Shown here piece after piece: positions 1 to 10,079 of a stretch of DNA of 64,000 nucleotides. Numbering within the stretch: the stretch's first letter is position 1; every line of letters begins with the position of its first letter. Source of the DNA: Notospermus geniculatus (taxonomy: Eukaryota > Nemertea > Pilidiophora > Heteronemertea > Lineidae); NCBI GenBank assembly GCA_002633025.1, contig NMRB01000178.1, forward strand, positions 414,318 through 478,317, written 5' to 3'. Both the position numbers and the translations under genes were made by a program. The notes under the pieces were generated by a model that saw only the letters and a list, made by a program, of their open reading frames with translations, had not been told where the DNA came from and made no database searches.

Positions 1-312
1 AATGATACTTTTAGTAAAACCGTTTTAAATTCCTATTCTAAACTAGCTAGTTGGTTTTTACCAATAGAAAACGAAAAAAAACTATACGAATATTTAAGCA
101 CTGATTATATTCTGAGAACCGAAGTAGATAAATGGGCTGGGTGGCTTACTTTGAAAATGGGTGCTCTAATGGCAATCGCTTCGACAAGTCTGATAACTGT
201 GGGAAACATCAATTATACTGAGCCAAGCGAAGCGCCCAAGGCTCCAACTATTCCAGAAAGGCCAACAAACGCAAAAAGCGACGGCAAGGCCGAAAATCAC
301 CTCAATAAATGA
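1..312 (+). CDS. 3' part of an unrecognised Polinton-cluster membrane protein
   Basis: An open frame runs from the window edge to a TGA at 310-312, so the start is outside. The visible 103 residues have a polar first half, one hydrophobic stretch (about residues 53-70, rich in A, L, I, T) and a proline/alanine/lysine-rich tail. Its stop overlaps the next start (ATGA at 309-312), as expected of compact viral genes. I do not recognise a family. The single membrane segment and its position next to capsid genes suggest a virion or membrane-associated protein of a Polinton-type element; this is inferred from context only. Confidence 0.5.
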   Translation, partial: NDTFSKTVLNSYSKLASWFLPIENEKKLYEYLSTDYILRTEVDKWAGWLTLKMGALMAIASTSLITVGNINYTEPSEAPKAPTIPERPTNAKSDGKAENHLNK

Positions 313-761
313 GTGAGGAGGAGATCCCGCAAAAAGATGTCAAAACCGATGCTGAGATAAAACAAGAAATTTTACCACCTAAAAATGATCCCCCAACTGT
401 TACTACTTCCCCACCGAAAAAACCCAGAACAGCAAAGCAGATAGCGTGGAGTAAAGAATTAGGAAGACGATCACAAGAATTAAAAAAGAGAAAACAGAAT
501 TTACTAAATAATAACCATGTAACAGAGCAGAAGCCTGAACCGGAACCGCAAACCGAACCACAGCCTCCGGCTTCAGAGTTCACATGGTTATTACTACCAA
601 CAGTTTTAGTTATTGGCGGTGTAATAGTCTGGTGCAAATGGGGGAAATTCAAAGTTTTTAAACCTAAAATAAATAAACCTAAAGAACGGGTAAAAATTGA
701 GCAACCCGAAGGTGAAAAATCTCACAACTTGAAAACTTCTACCGCATTTTCTATGGAGTAA
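309..761 (+). CDS. basic, single-pass membrane protein of Polinton-type cluster
   Basis: This intact 150-aa frame starts at an ATG preceded by CAATAAATG. The first 30 residues are acidic. Residues 38-62 form a very basic block (KKPRTAKQIAWSKELGRR and following K/R residues) of a kind I recall in small Polinton proteins. A glutamate/proline run follows at about 74-88, then one transmembrane helix at about 92-109 (WLLLPTVLVIGGVIVW) and a lysine-rich tail. It lies directly upstream of the penton-like gene, only a few bases apart. The basic block could bind DNA and the helix could anchor it in a membrane, but neither is shown. No disabling change is visible. Confidence 0.55.
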   Translation: MSEEEIPQKDVKTDAEIKQEILPPKNDPPTVTTSPPKKPRTAKQIAWSKELGRRSQELKKRKQNLLNNNHVTEQKPEPEPQTEPQPPASEFTWLLLPTVLVIGGVIVWCKWGKFKVFKPKINKPKERVKIEQPEGEKSHNLKTSTAFSME

Positions 762-2262
762 ATGAAGGAAAAAATGTTAATGATAAACTCGAAGGATTAT
801 CCCGATCAAGAGGCAAATGATCTGACTGTACAATTAGATGAAGAAGTAGAAAATGTAGAAAATATCAGAATTATTTACGCAGGAATACCCTGTACTTTTT
901 ACAATATTTCAGAGGACTTAAAAATAATACATTTGTTATCTATATACACAGACGAGGAAAACATCTAAATATACCGGATGGGTTTTATAATTTAGCAGAA
1001 TTTACCAAAGCATTAAAAAATCAACTTCATAACAAAGGGTTAGGTAGGAATCTTATGAACTTTGAATTACGACCTCATGATGGTAAAATAGAAATTATAT
1101 TTACATTAGCTAGAGGAAAAAGCGTTGCTGATTACAGTCTCCTTGTAGAAGAAAATGCTAAAAAATTATTAGGTCTCTATAATAGATACATGGGTCCAAT
1201 TGCAAAAGATAGAACAAAAGGGATAATAACAGGCGATGCTCCAATCAATTTTAGACCTTTTGATTATTTTCTAATTCATTGTGACATAATAAATACAGAA
1301 TATATACTCCATAATGGTAAAAGAAGTGGGTCACAATGGGTGTCCCAGAAAAAACCTAATCCTGTGAAAATGGGTTAATATGACCACCCCAAGAGGTGTA
1401 CCACTATGATAATGGGTTTTCCATAAAGCAGGGTCAATATGCTTTCCAATGATACCACGATGACATTCCTTCAGTCATTCACCACAGAGCATCATTGGTT
1501 TGAAAATGCCATCTCAAAATCCATTTGTTACAGTTAGAATAAACCAGTGAAATGAATGTTCGCTTGATATGCTTGGCCAGGAAAACAAATAAGCATCCAA
1601 CCTTATGTCATTAACCTTATGCAATAACATGGTGAGTGATTTCAGAACATACGCCAATGTGTGAAAGGTATTCAGACCAGTAAACATTCGAACCAGCAAC
1701 ATGGTGCAACTTACCACTGAGCAAAGACTGTTTGTGGTAACAAAATTCCTTGAAAACAAGAGCTTACAAGCCACTCAAGATGCATTTAGGGACGCCTTCC
1801 CAGAGAGAGATCCATGCTTAGCTGTGATCCTGATAACTTTGACTCCAAATTTGGCTCCAAGATTATGAACTGTAACAAATGGATTTGGACACGCCATTTT
1901 CAAAACAATGCCACTCCATGATGCATGACTGAAGGAATGTCATCGTGGTATCATTGGAAAGCATATTGACCCAGCTTTATGGGGAACCCATTTTTACAGT
2001 GGTACACCTCTTGAGTTGGTCATACTGACCCCCTTTTCACAGGATTAGGTTTTTTCTGGGACACCCTGTATTTGTCAGATTACCAGTTAAAAAATGTGAT
2101 AGTTTTGGTGAATTGCTACAATACAACACGAGCGGTATGAGGGGAAGACCATGCTTAGAAAGATTTAACAAATTGAGAATTTGGGTTACAGATGAAAACA
2201 ATAGAAAAATAAAATTTAATGACGCGGATATTCAGTACGAATTAGTTATAAGATCTGAGTAG
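762..2262 (+). pseudogene. Polinton penton (minor capsid)-like protein, broken by a frameshift and a transposon
   Basis: The ATG at 762 opens a frame with the pattern of the Polinton minor capsid (single jelly-roll, penton-type) protein: an early INSKDYPD segment, then a beta-strand-like TVQLDEEVENVENIRIIYAG and an IPCTFYNIS turn. Near 919-923 (an A5 run) the reading moves to another frame. That frame continues with a PDGFYNLAEF segment and runs to about 1336, where a 734-bp transposon interrupts it. The C-terminal part resumes after 2070 and ends at TAG 2260-2262 with an LRIWVTDENNRKIKFND-type strand typical of these proteins. Two independent disruptions make it non-functional. In family members this protein forms the five-fold capsid vertices. 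Confidence 0.7.
1336..2069. mobile_element. Tc1/mariner-like deletion derivative with about 170-bp terminal inverted repeats
   Basis: The ends are long imperfect inverted repeats: GGTGTCCCAGAAAAAACC at 1339 onward matches the reverse complement of the sequence ending at 2069, and similarity continues about 170 bp inward. Between them, an ATG at 1701 opens a short frame (VQLTTEQRLFVVTKFLEN...) resembling the N-terminal helix-turn-helix of transposases found in Tc1/mariner-like elements. The catalytic part is absent. The element sits inside the penton-like gene. A second copy lies at 40711-41188. Superfamily assignment is tentative. Confidence 0.75.
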
Positions 2263-2284
2263 CTGCAGAATTTCGTTCCTATAA

Positions 2285-2669
2285 ATGAGTAGATATTGGG
2301 GTTATTCTAAAAGGCCGAAAAATTTGCAAAAAATACTAGAAGATCAGAATGACAGCAAAGCTGAGTCCAACATCACAACTGACACAACTTTCGCTGTAGA
2401 TTTACAACCAGAACCCGATTTACCTGAACCTGTATTAATTGATGGTGATTGGGTTCTTCCTAAAATCCCTGAAAATCCTAAACCTATTCCAAAACTTGAA
2501 AATCCTAAACCTATTCCTAAACCTGAACCGCCTAAAATCCCTGAACCGCCTAAAATCCCTGAACCCGTTAAACCCCATTCCAAAACCACAACCACCTAAA
2601 CCTAAACCAAGACCAACCCAACCAGACCCAGCAAAGCTGTCGTTACTCGACTCAACTATTTCTTACTAA
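2285..2669 (+). pseudogene. proline-rich repeat protein, frameshifted
   Basis: The ATG at 2285 (context CTATAAATG) opens a frame whose second half is a run of short imperfect repeats such as NPKPIPK and EPPKIP. The frame stops at 2597-2599. A second frame with the same kind of proline/lysine repeats (PKPQPPKPKPRPTQPDP) carries on to a TAA at 2667-2669, only 4 bp before the next ATG. I infer a one-base slip near the C4 run at about 2573. Proline-rich linkers are common in small structural proteins of Polintons and virophages. I do not recognise a named family. Confidence 0.5.
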
Positions 2670-2673
2670 TTAA

Positions 2674-3294
2674 ATGCACGGAGGACACGACGTTGAAGAT
2701 AAGAGAATATACCCAGATTTACCACCTTACAACCCACAACCGGAGGTTCCGGATCCCACCCAGTTTAGGTTACAACATATCTCAGAAATAAAAAAATTCT
2801 TTGAAAGTGAAATAGAATTTCGGAGAGCAATACATGCAAAATATATGAAAGCATTTATTGGTTTCTCTTATACTAATCATTTCTTAAATTTTACAAGTGT
2901 CGCTGCTGGCTCAATTGGTATTACAGCATTTGCTGGTTTAATTGCAACCCCAGTTGGAATGGCATTTGGAGCTGTAACAATTGGAGGTGCACTCATTTCT
3001 TCAACTTTAAATTTTTTTGCTAAAAGATTTCAAAGTAAAATTGAAAAACATGAGAAAATAGGAATGTTAGCTGTCTCGAAACTAAACACCGTTACTAACT
3101 TAATTAGTAGAGCTTTATCAGATTCTCATATAACCCAAGAAGAATTCTCACTAATTACCAGTGAAAAGGAGAAATATATTACCCTGAAAAATGCTATAAG
3201 AAAAAAACAAAAAGAAACTGCCGTCACAAATCAAAACATTGATGTAGAAGCACTTAAAAAGGATTTTTTAGAACAAGGAAAAAAGCTAGCCTAA
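2674..3294 (+). CDS. Polinton-associated protein with central hydrophobic Gly/Ala segment
   Basis: This intact 206-aa frame starts at an ATG with context TACTAATTAAATG. Its layout is a proline-rich N-terminus (1-30), a charged helix (about 40-65), a hydrophobic glycine/alanine-rich double segment (about 75-112, including SVAAGSIGITAFAGLIATPVG), and a long charged C-terminal region predicted to be helical (about 115-206, with KLNTVTNLISRALSD and ITQEEFSLI). I recall proteins of this build next to capsid genes in invertebrate Polinton-like loci, but no function is established to my knowledge. A membrane-active virion protein would fit the two adjacent hydrophobic helices; that is inference. Confidence 0.6.
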   Translation: MHGGHDVEDKRIYPDLPPYNPQPEVPDPTQFRLQHISEIKKFFESEIEFRRAIHAKYMKAFIGFSYTNHFLNFTSVAAGSIGITAFAGLIATPVGMAFGAVTIGGALISSTLNFFAKRFQSKIEKHEKIGMLAVSKLNTVTNLISRALSDSHITQEEFSLITSEKEKYITLKNAIRKKQKETAVTNQNIDVEALKKDFLEQGKKLA

Positions 3295-3406
3295 TCAGAG
3301 ATGATAGAAAAGTTGAAACAACAGTAAACCATATCTATAATTATTACTATTATACCACATTACCATCAGCTCCACCAATTTACTCCTAAATAAATACCGA
3401 AGGAAA

Positions 3407-4436
3407 ATGCCAATTATCAACTTCTTTATCGATGAACCAGAATGCGAAGAAGCTACATTTGAATTTTACTTAGAACATTTTTATTTCATAAAATCTATTA
3501 CTCTAAAAAGTATATCATTTTACAATTCTTGGTGGACGGGTGATTTTATCCCAGAAGATGTAAATATTTTTAATTTTTTAATCACTGAAATATGGAGTGA
3601 AAAAAGTGAAATTAAAAATACACAGCTGATCTTTGTCGTATAAGAAGCTTAAACCTCACAAAATTACCTAATGAAAAACCAATGGATTGGTTTCGCAGAG
3701 GTCTTCAAGCAAGAGCAGCCTGCATTAAAAATTTGAAAAAATTACATAACTATGATGATAAATTGAAAGAAAAGGGCACTTTTAGTTATCGATTTCCTTT
3801 TGGGCGTCATTTTAGTTTGCGCGAGTTTTGTGATATGTGGCAGAAGAAGATAGAAGATCATGATATAAAACATGTTAAATTTCAGTGTGATAATAATAAT
3901 TACATTATCATTGAATTAACAGAAGATGATGAGTTTAAACTTGGTATTTATTTTTAAAACCAGGTGCAGCAGATAAAACTGTAACTGAAACCAACGAAGA
4001 GGGAAGAATAATAGAAACTACCACTCATAAACAATTTATAAAACACATAATAGAAGTAGTTAATAAATGGTTTGGATTTAAACAAGAAACATTCACTGAG
4101 AAAGGAAAATATTATTCAAGTAAACCATTGCCGTTTTACGTTACTAATCTCTTTCTAAGATGTAATTTAGTTAACCAGGAAAATACTCTCTACAAAAATA
4201 ATTATTCAGATATTTTATGTTCTGTACCAGTTGATGATGGTGATCAGATAAAACTTCAAAGATTTAACCCCGACACTGCTGCCGCAGTCTGTACTGGAAT
4301 AGTTGATAAACTAACCAATCATTTAAAATTTCAGATAACTGATAAAAATGGAAAAGTAGTAAATTTTAGAGAAACCCCGGAATTGATCCATTTTACTCTT
4401 GAAACTATAGAACTTCCTCGAATTTCATCTATATAA
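3407..4436 (+). pseudogene. jelly-roll-like capsid or spike protein, two frameshifts
   Basis: Three consecutive frames appear to be one gene. Frame 1 (3407-3643) contains a SITLKSISFYNSWW segment that I recall at the start of single jelly-roll proteins of Polinton loci. Frame 2 (in phase from about 3645, to 3957) contains a basic WFRRGLQARAACIKNLKK stretch and a beta-rich FQCDNNNYIIIELTED segment. Frame 3 (about 3958-4436) ends in beta-rich sequence, FQITDKNGKVVNF and a typical C-terminal strand. Each switch is a one-base shift in the same direction, and the junctions are short and AT-rich. The gene ends 1 bp before the major capsid ATG. Family assignment comes from layout and beta-strand pattern, not a match. 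It could be a second minor capsid or spike protein. Confidence 0.5.
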
Positions 4437-5987
4437 ATGTTCAGCAAAATTATTATTCTTCAACAAAGTAAACACTATACACCTTTCTTTACACCCGTTG
4501 ATAAATTGCTTAAAAAAGATTACAAACCACCCGAACATGAAAAATCATGGATGGATAAGAAACCAACAAAGGAAGACAAGAAATCAATAGATATTTTAAA
4601 TTTTAAAGTTTATGTCACAGACACCGGTAACGGTTCAGAATATTTCACAGTTAATTTACCAGATATTTTACCAAAAAGCATTAATTTTAAAAATAGAGAA
4701 GATGTTATACGATTCAAAAGAAAACCACTCACTTTTTACCAGAATCAATTTAACATGGCTGTTTGGTGTGCAACAACAGGTTGTGGAATTTCTCTAAATG
4801 AACTTAATAGTAATATTCCATTAATCAAATCAGTTTATAGATTTCACTTATATTATCAAATAAATTTAATTTTCATATATCTATTAATCCCACTTCCGGG
4901 AGAAGTTCCTGAAACCAATGAAGACTCCGACAATGAAGAAACCGAAGAAACCGACAATGAAGAAACCGGTGATAAAAAATCCAAAAACAAGAAAACCAAA
5001 AAAACATACAATTTAATGAATAATTACATGAACACGAGAAATTACAATTTTATAAAGGCAGAATTTGGAATTAGTGATGATCAAGAATTTTACATTGATG
5101 AACCTTGGCCTTACAATTATGATCCTAATCTTAGTTTCTGGGACGGAATAACTGGGAAAGCCTCTGATTATGGTCACCCTGAAAACTATCCATATATGTT
5201 TCCTAAAGATTGGGATGATGGTATAGAAAAAATGAGAAAAAAACACGACCCACCATATTTCTTCGATTACCAGGTAAACAAGAATAAAAGTAAACACACT
5301 TTTGATGTTCTAAAACAAACTGATTACCCAAGATACATGAAATTTATACCAAAGACTTCTAATGGTTTAACAAATGCTGGAGTTGTAAGACTGAATCATT
5401 CAATTAGAAATTATGTTTATTGTGTTTTATCAACACAGACAATGCTCAAAACATCATTAGTTGGTCAATCTGCTAGAAAATTTACCGCACAGAAACAGCT
5501 TTTAAAATTACTTGATGATTCAATCAATAAACATCCTGATATTCCTACTTCAGTTACAAATTACCAGGACGCAGTAGCTAAAATGCATGTCAGATTAGAT
5601 TATGTTATTGGCCCAAAACTCTATATAATTAGTTCAGATATGCGTTTTAAACTTAGGATTGTAGATGGTTATAACAATAACCTCATTATAGTATCTAGCG
5701 GTATGAAACCTGGAAAACAGGATATAAATAGAGAAAAAAGAAGAGCACCACCAAATATGGAAGGAGACCCAGATAAATCACAGAGAACAAAAGTGAATGA
5801 CTACCCAGAACTCCCGAAAGGTGCGAAACCACCAAGTGCGAAACCACAACCAGCATCACCTCAAACCGCAGTCGAAAGAACCAAAGCAACAGAACGTGAA
5901 ACGGCGGAAGCTGATCACGAAAACATGAAATTCATAGTATTTACTGCATCTAGTGCATTGGTTGGGTTAGCTCTCCTTTTACGATAA
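4437..5987 (+). CDS. Polinton-type major capsid protein (double jelly-roll)
   Basis: This intact 516-aa frame starts at ATG 4437 (context TATATAAATG). The clearest family signature is FNMAVWCATTGCGIS (about residues 104-118), followed by a VYRFHLYYQI strand (about 133-142). Both are typical of the Polinton/adintovirus double jelly-roll major capsid protein, which forms the hexagonal shell. An acidic insert (about 160-185, repeated EETEETDNEE) interrupts the body; I do not know it from other members and it may be a surface loop. The C-terminal third holds further beta strands, a proline-rich linker (about 445-480) and a final hydrophobic helix (IVFTASSALVGLALLL). The ordinary jelly-roll core looks complete. 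It is the longest undamaged viral gene in the window. Confidence 0.75.
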   Translation: MFSKIIILQQSKHYTPFFTPVDKLLKKDYKPPEHEKSWMDKKPTKEDKKSIDILNFKVYVTDTGNGSEYFTVNLPDILPKSINFKNREDVIRFKRKPLTFYQNQFNMAVWCATTGCGISLNELNSNIPLIKSVYRFHLYYQINLIFIYLLIPLPGEVPETNEDSDNEETEETDNEETGDKKSKNKKTKKTYNLMNNYMNTRNYNFIKAEFGISDDQEFYIDEPWPYNYDPNLSFWDGITGKASDYGHPENYPYMFPKDWDDGIEKMRKKHDPPYFFDYQVNKNKSKHTFDVLKQTDYPRYMKFIPKTSNGLTNAGVVRLNHSIRNYVYCVLSTQTMLKTSLVGQSARKFTAQKQLLKLLDDSINKHPDIPTSVTNYQDAVAKMHVRLDYVIGPKLYIISSDMRFKLRIVDGYNNNLIIVSSGMKPGKQDINREKRRAPPNMEGDPDKSQRTKVNDYPELPKGAKPPSAKPQPASPQTAVERTKATERETAEADHENMKFIVFTASSALVGLALLLR

Positions 5988-5991
5988 TTAA

Positions 5992-6735
5992 ATGGAAGAA
6001 GGTGGAGCAGACCCTACACTAGATGAATTGGCTGAACGGCTTAAGGCGTTAAAAACTTCCGATGAAACATATGAGGGACGTGAAATTGGTCAGATGATAA
6101 TACTACTTATAACACTGGAGAAAATCTAACTTATGATGATAATTTTGATACCTATGTCCGACAAAGAGACCCTGATTTAGAGGCGATAGAAGCTAAAAAT
6201 CAGATTGTTTCAGAAAAACTTGAAAATGCTATCAAACCTTCAGGGCGAAAATATACCCAGGTTGGATTAGATTTGCTCTCAAATAAAGTAGAAACGAATG
6301 AGGAAAATGAACTTCTCTTAAAATGGAAAGGGCAAGATTTAAAAATAACTGATGACAAAGGAAAATTACTTACTTACACAAAGATCCAAGAAAAATATGG
6401 CGAAGCAGTTAGAAAGTGCATAGAAAGTACAATTAAAACCAAAGGCCCAAACGTAGAGATGCAGCCGATGGATAACGAAGCTTCCAGAACTCAAGGACAA
6501 CAAATAACCCCAGAAGAACAAATAGACGTAGATAATTTTGTGGAAAAAATTGATCCATCCCCAGTTAAATTAACAAAAATTTATTGATGATGCCTTAACT
6601 ATACAAACTCAAAAAGATATGAAGATCAGGAGTTTCAGAAGCACATGTTCAAGGAGAAACAACTGCACAGAAAATACTTAAAACAGTTTATGATAAAAAG
6701 TATAACAGGGTTGGAGCTACCATTGTCTTCTTTTA
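5992..6735 (+). pseudogene. unrecognised last gene of the first Polinton cluster, several frameshifts
   Basis: The ATG at 5992 (context AATTAAATGG, 2 bp after the capsid stop) opens an acidic N-terminal frame that stops at 6127-6129. A second frame, open from about 6105 to 6587, carries charged helical sequence including ELLLKWKGQDLKITDDKGK. Further open sequence (FIDDALTIQTQKD, then GVSEAHVQGETTAQK) leads to a TAG at 6733-6735 in yet another frame. At least three slips are needed. The stop lies inside the left arm of a 100-bp inverted repeat. I do not recognise the family. Its position after the capsid gene suggests an assembly or packaging role, without direct support. Confidence 0.4.
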
Positions 6736-6816
6736 GCCAAAGTAAAGAAAAGCCTATTGTTCAGTAGTGTGAACAATAGGGATTTTCTTTACTTTGGCTA
6801 AAAAAAGTAATGGTAG
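6717..6816. repeat. large hairpin at the end of the first viral cluster
   Basis: About 46-bp arms (6717-6762 and 6769-6816) pair around a loop of about 6 nt; the innermost part is CCTATTGTTCA/TGAACAATAGG and the outer part CTACCATT/AATGGTAG. The stop codon of the preceding gene lies in the left arm. A single N follows at 6818, so an assembly foldback cannot be excluded. It may be a transcript-end hairpin, a MITE or an artefact. Confidence 0.7.
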
Positions 6817-6839
6817 TNAAAAAATTGTCCTCTTTGCAG

Positions 6840-7092
6840 GTATCCCGCGAAATGACTGTTGATTCCATTGACAAGATGGGGACGACAGAGATGATGTTAC
6901 CTATCGACAAGGATCGAGATTCATCATCGAGTGATTCATCGAACAGCAGTCTCGAAAGTGTCACTTCAACGAGTACGACGACGCGTGGAACCTGGGGGCG
7001 CCAACTCGACTTTCTCCTCTCCTGTATAGGGTATGCGGTCGGTTTAGGAAACATCTGGCGTTTCCCATATCTGTGTATGAGAAATGGCGGAG
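6840..7092 (+). CDS. SLC6 (sodium/chloride-dependent neurotransmitter transporter) exon with TM1
   Basis: A polypyrimidine tract and CAG at 6837-6839 precede this exon, and it ends at 7092 before GTGAGT in phase 1. A serine-rich cytoplasmic N-terminus is followed by [20 protein letters not shown] and [11 protein letters not shown]. This is the SLC6 first transmembrane helix, with the unwound NIWRFPY segment that binds Na+ and substrate in this family. Translation may start at ATG 6852 inside the exon or further upstream. The next exon in phase is 12880-13011. Family members carry glycine, GABA, monoamines or other amino acids; the substrate cannot be told from this part. The acceptor site lies only about 20 bp from the viral hairpin. 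Confidence 0.9.
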
Positions 7093-7194
7093 GTGAGTCT
7101 GTAGTGTAATCTCACTCTTTGAATTAGCATGAGCAGACATACAAATTCATGTCTGTGACATAAAAATATGTGTGAGATTGTCTCGCTGAGATTA

Positions 7195-7315
7195 TGGGCC
7201 ATATTCTAGAAGCTTCCTTATCTCTAAGGTTTACCTTTAGCTATTGTTTGCAGGGCAGAATACAAAAGCTTTAAGTGGACCTTAGACGTAAGGAGGCTTC
7301 TAGAATACGGGCCTA
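7195..7315. mobile_element. short MITE with GGGCC ends
   Basis: The ends GGGCCATATTCTAGAAGC and GCTTCTAGAATACGGGCC are near-perfect inverted repeats about 120 bp apart. A related right end (AATACGGGCC) recurs at about 8340-8350. No coding capacity. Confidence 0.65.
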
Positions 7316-7334
7316 TCTCTGACTTTCACCTAAA

Positions 7335-7480
7335 GCGGCCCATACACGATCAGTATTATTGCACAATATGAGGATCAAAATGGGCAGTACTAATTGCCAA
7401 TCTTTCTTCTACCCATCATGCCAGAAGCAGATATTGGGCCCCATATTGTGCAATGATATTGATCGTTTATGGGCGGCTTA
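7335..7480. mobile_element. short MITE with about 36-bp inverted ends
   Basis: GCGGCCCATACACGATCAGT near 7335 pairs with the sequence ending GATCGTTTATGGGCGGC near 7480, including an inner TTGCACAATATG/CATATTGTGCAA match. The element is about 145 bp and non-coding. Confidence 0.65.
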
Positions 7481-8440
7481 ATGTTTATCCTGCTGACACT
7501 AAACAGCAGAGACAGCCTTGGAAAGTTCAGTATTAAAATCTGTTATTATTACCAGTGGACACCACTGCTGGGACACCTCATGGTTATGGACACCAATGTT
7601 CAATCCCAAATTGGTCATTTCTACTTTCTTAGATAGGGCCTACATTTTCCAGGTCCAACCACTAACCTCTGTAATCAGGGGACACCTCTCAATTTGTCAG
7701 TCCCTATGCTGTCCTTATTAGAGAGGTTGACCACAGTGGAACCTCTCGAATAAGGCCACTAGGACATGTGCGATCTCATCTGTGACTTCCTTCCTATAAG
7801 GGTTTTTACCTTATTCTGATAAAAGTATGGGTTATCATGGTTTTCCGAAGTGTTCATCATGTTCATGGGCTGCTGCTCTGTTCGTGTGTGACTTTGAAGT
7901 GGTCTGGATCCATACCACCCCACCTATCTTGTTTGAGCAGTGTGTTGGTAGTGGGTGCATATCGATATCAATCCGGCCTATACACTACACATCCTGAACA
8001 AATAGAATGTACCAAGCATTGTTCATCTCAACCCCGACATTATTCACAGAGGAATTTTTCCTGCGGGGGCATTTTTATTTTGAACAGGACGTGGTTGGTC
8101 ACTTGTTTCCTGTGGATATGGAGATGATCTGATATACATGTACTACGTTACCGGTACCCCTGGTCTCAAATGAATCCCCTCTTTGTTGAACACGAATGTG
8201 ACCTGCTTCAGCAACCCAGGGAGAAATTTAATAGAAGGGGGCTCAATAAAGTCACACTTATAGAAGCTTTATTATAGCCTCGAAATTCGGCATGGTAATA
8301 TGATACCATACCTGATGCAAAGCTTAAAGTGGACCTATATAATACGGGCCAGTGTGTCACCACCTTAGACCAGCAACGAATCTTTCATTGCCCGCTGTAG
8401 TGAAATAAATGGAACTTTAGTACATGTAACTGCTCGGGGC

Positions 8441-8536
8441 CAATCGGGGTCTTCCTCAGGCGCTATGTAGAAGAGATCCCAGAGGTGATCACCTCTGGGA
8501 TCTCTTCTGTATAGCGCCTGAGGAAGACCCCAATTG
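8441..8536. repeat. loop-less palindrome, 48-bp arms
   Basis: The two arms meet at 8488/8489 (AGAGGTGATCACCTCT) with no spacer and match almost perfectly over about 48 bp, out to GGGGTCTTCCTCAGG on the left. Such a sequence can extrude as a cruciform. No gene overlaps it. Confidence 0.8.
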
Positions 8537-9537
8537 GGGTCGAAATTTGCGAAATATTCGGAGACGACTTTCCAATTTATTGTATTTTGGATAACTGCTC
8601 GGGACTGCCAAACAAGTCGAACAGTGACAAACATGTTCCATGAAGAGTGACAAGACATGAATGAAAGTCCTGGTCTTACAAAACATAAAGGCAGCTTGAG
8701 TGACGCGATCTGTCTGGGCAGTACATGATTTGCATATCAACTCCCATGGAATAGTACCGGGCATTTGTGATCATGTGATCAAGTGGAAGAATGTTCATAT
8801 TTGGATTCACAAAATTTACGTATGTGTAATTGAACTGAGGTCACGGCTGCCTGAATTTTCTCTATCAAGATTTTGAAATGATAAGTTTTCATTACCACTG
8901 TGCACATTTTGTGACGGAATCGTAACCTGGAACCAGGACATCTTTAGAAATGAGTTCTGCATCACCACTCGGTGTAGATCCGATGACGATTCACGACAAA
9001 GACGGACAGCATTACTTAGCAACGCATTTGATAACGTCACGCATTGTCTGACGTGATCATCGTATCAGCACTACTACCACTTGTTTTACGTCATCAAATC
9101 AAATCAAATCGGAGGCCAGGATATCAAGCACTCTGTTAAAAATGCTGTCTTTTGACATTTTGTTGAAGTTTTCTCACATGACATGGTGTTGATTTAAGAT
9201 CACCTGATAAAAGTTTTTTCCTAGCAACCATCTGAAGAATGTTTCTTCAAATCTCTTCAAATTCATTTCAACAGCTAGTATCAGAAAACTTGATGGAAGA
9301 TACTGCTCCAAGGGTTAGGCTAGAGTTATAACCCTAAAAGCCCCGTCACATAGCCACCGGGCCCCGTCCGATTTTCCCCACCCAGCAGCTTGCCGTTGAT
9401 TTTAGAGGCTGAAACACGGATAAAGGATGAATTATGCCGAAATTGCCTCAATAGATAAGCGGAAATTAGGCTGGATCAAACTGGGCACCGTAGAAATTGG
9501 CCAAAATGTCTGTTTTTACTCGCCCTGGGGGCCCCGG

Positions 9538-9640
9538 AGTGGATATTAGGGTAATTAGGGTAGGGTCCCCTACCCTAATTAGGGTTAGTAACCCTAGGCC
9601 TTAATTAGGGTTAACCCTAACATAACCCTAGGTTTTACTG
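9538..9640. repeat. degenerate TTAGGG/CCCTAA patch
   Basis: Several TTAGGG and CCCTAA words in both orientations occur within 100 bp (for example ATTAGGGTTAGTAACCCTA). They resemble an interstitial, scrambled telomere-type repeat, or the inverted ends of a small element. Confidence 0.5.
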
Positions 9641-10079
9641 TCTCACGTCGGGTCTCTGTGCTCCAACCTGGGGGCAGAGGACAATTCCCAAAGGTCCTCA
9701 GTTGACATGGTTGAGGTGTTAGCCTAGTTTGTATGGACTATATTCCATCCCGCTGAGTGATAGGGGTCATCCTGAAGCAGGTGGCAGTGTGTAGTATAAC
9801 ATATAGTGGGGCAGCATATTGAGAAACTTGTTGTAGGCCATTAGGTCACTATAATGCAAATTTCAAAAATTTTAAATTGCAGTGCATCTATAGAACTGAT
9901 AATTGATGGCAGAATTGCTGAATTCTGTGGGATGGCGACACCGATCATGACATGAATATGAATATGTCCTCCATGTCCTATAGTATACATGTAACAATGC
10001 ATTTCTGCATGACTGAACAACAAAACCAGTTTTATGTTCGGGCATGCTCTCAGTGCATGGAACTTCTATCTAAAGGAAA

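Noticed and set aside
1514-1774. 86-codon minus-strand frame inside the first Tc1/mariner-like element
   Set aside because: The plus strand of the same bases encodes the transposase-like N-terminus; the minus frame is its shadow.
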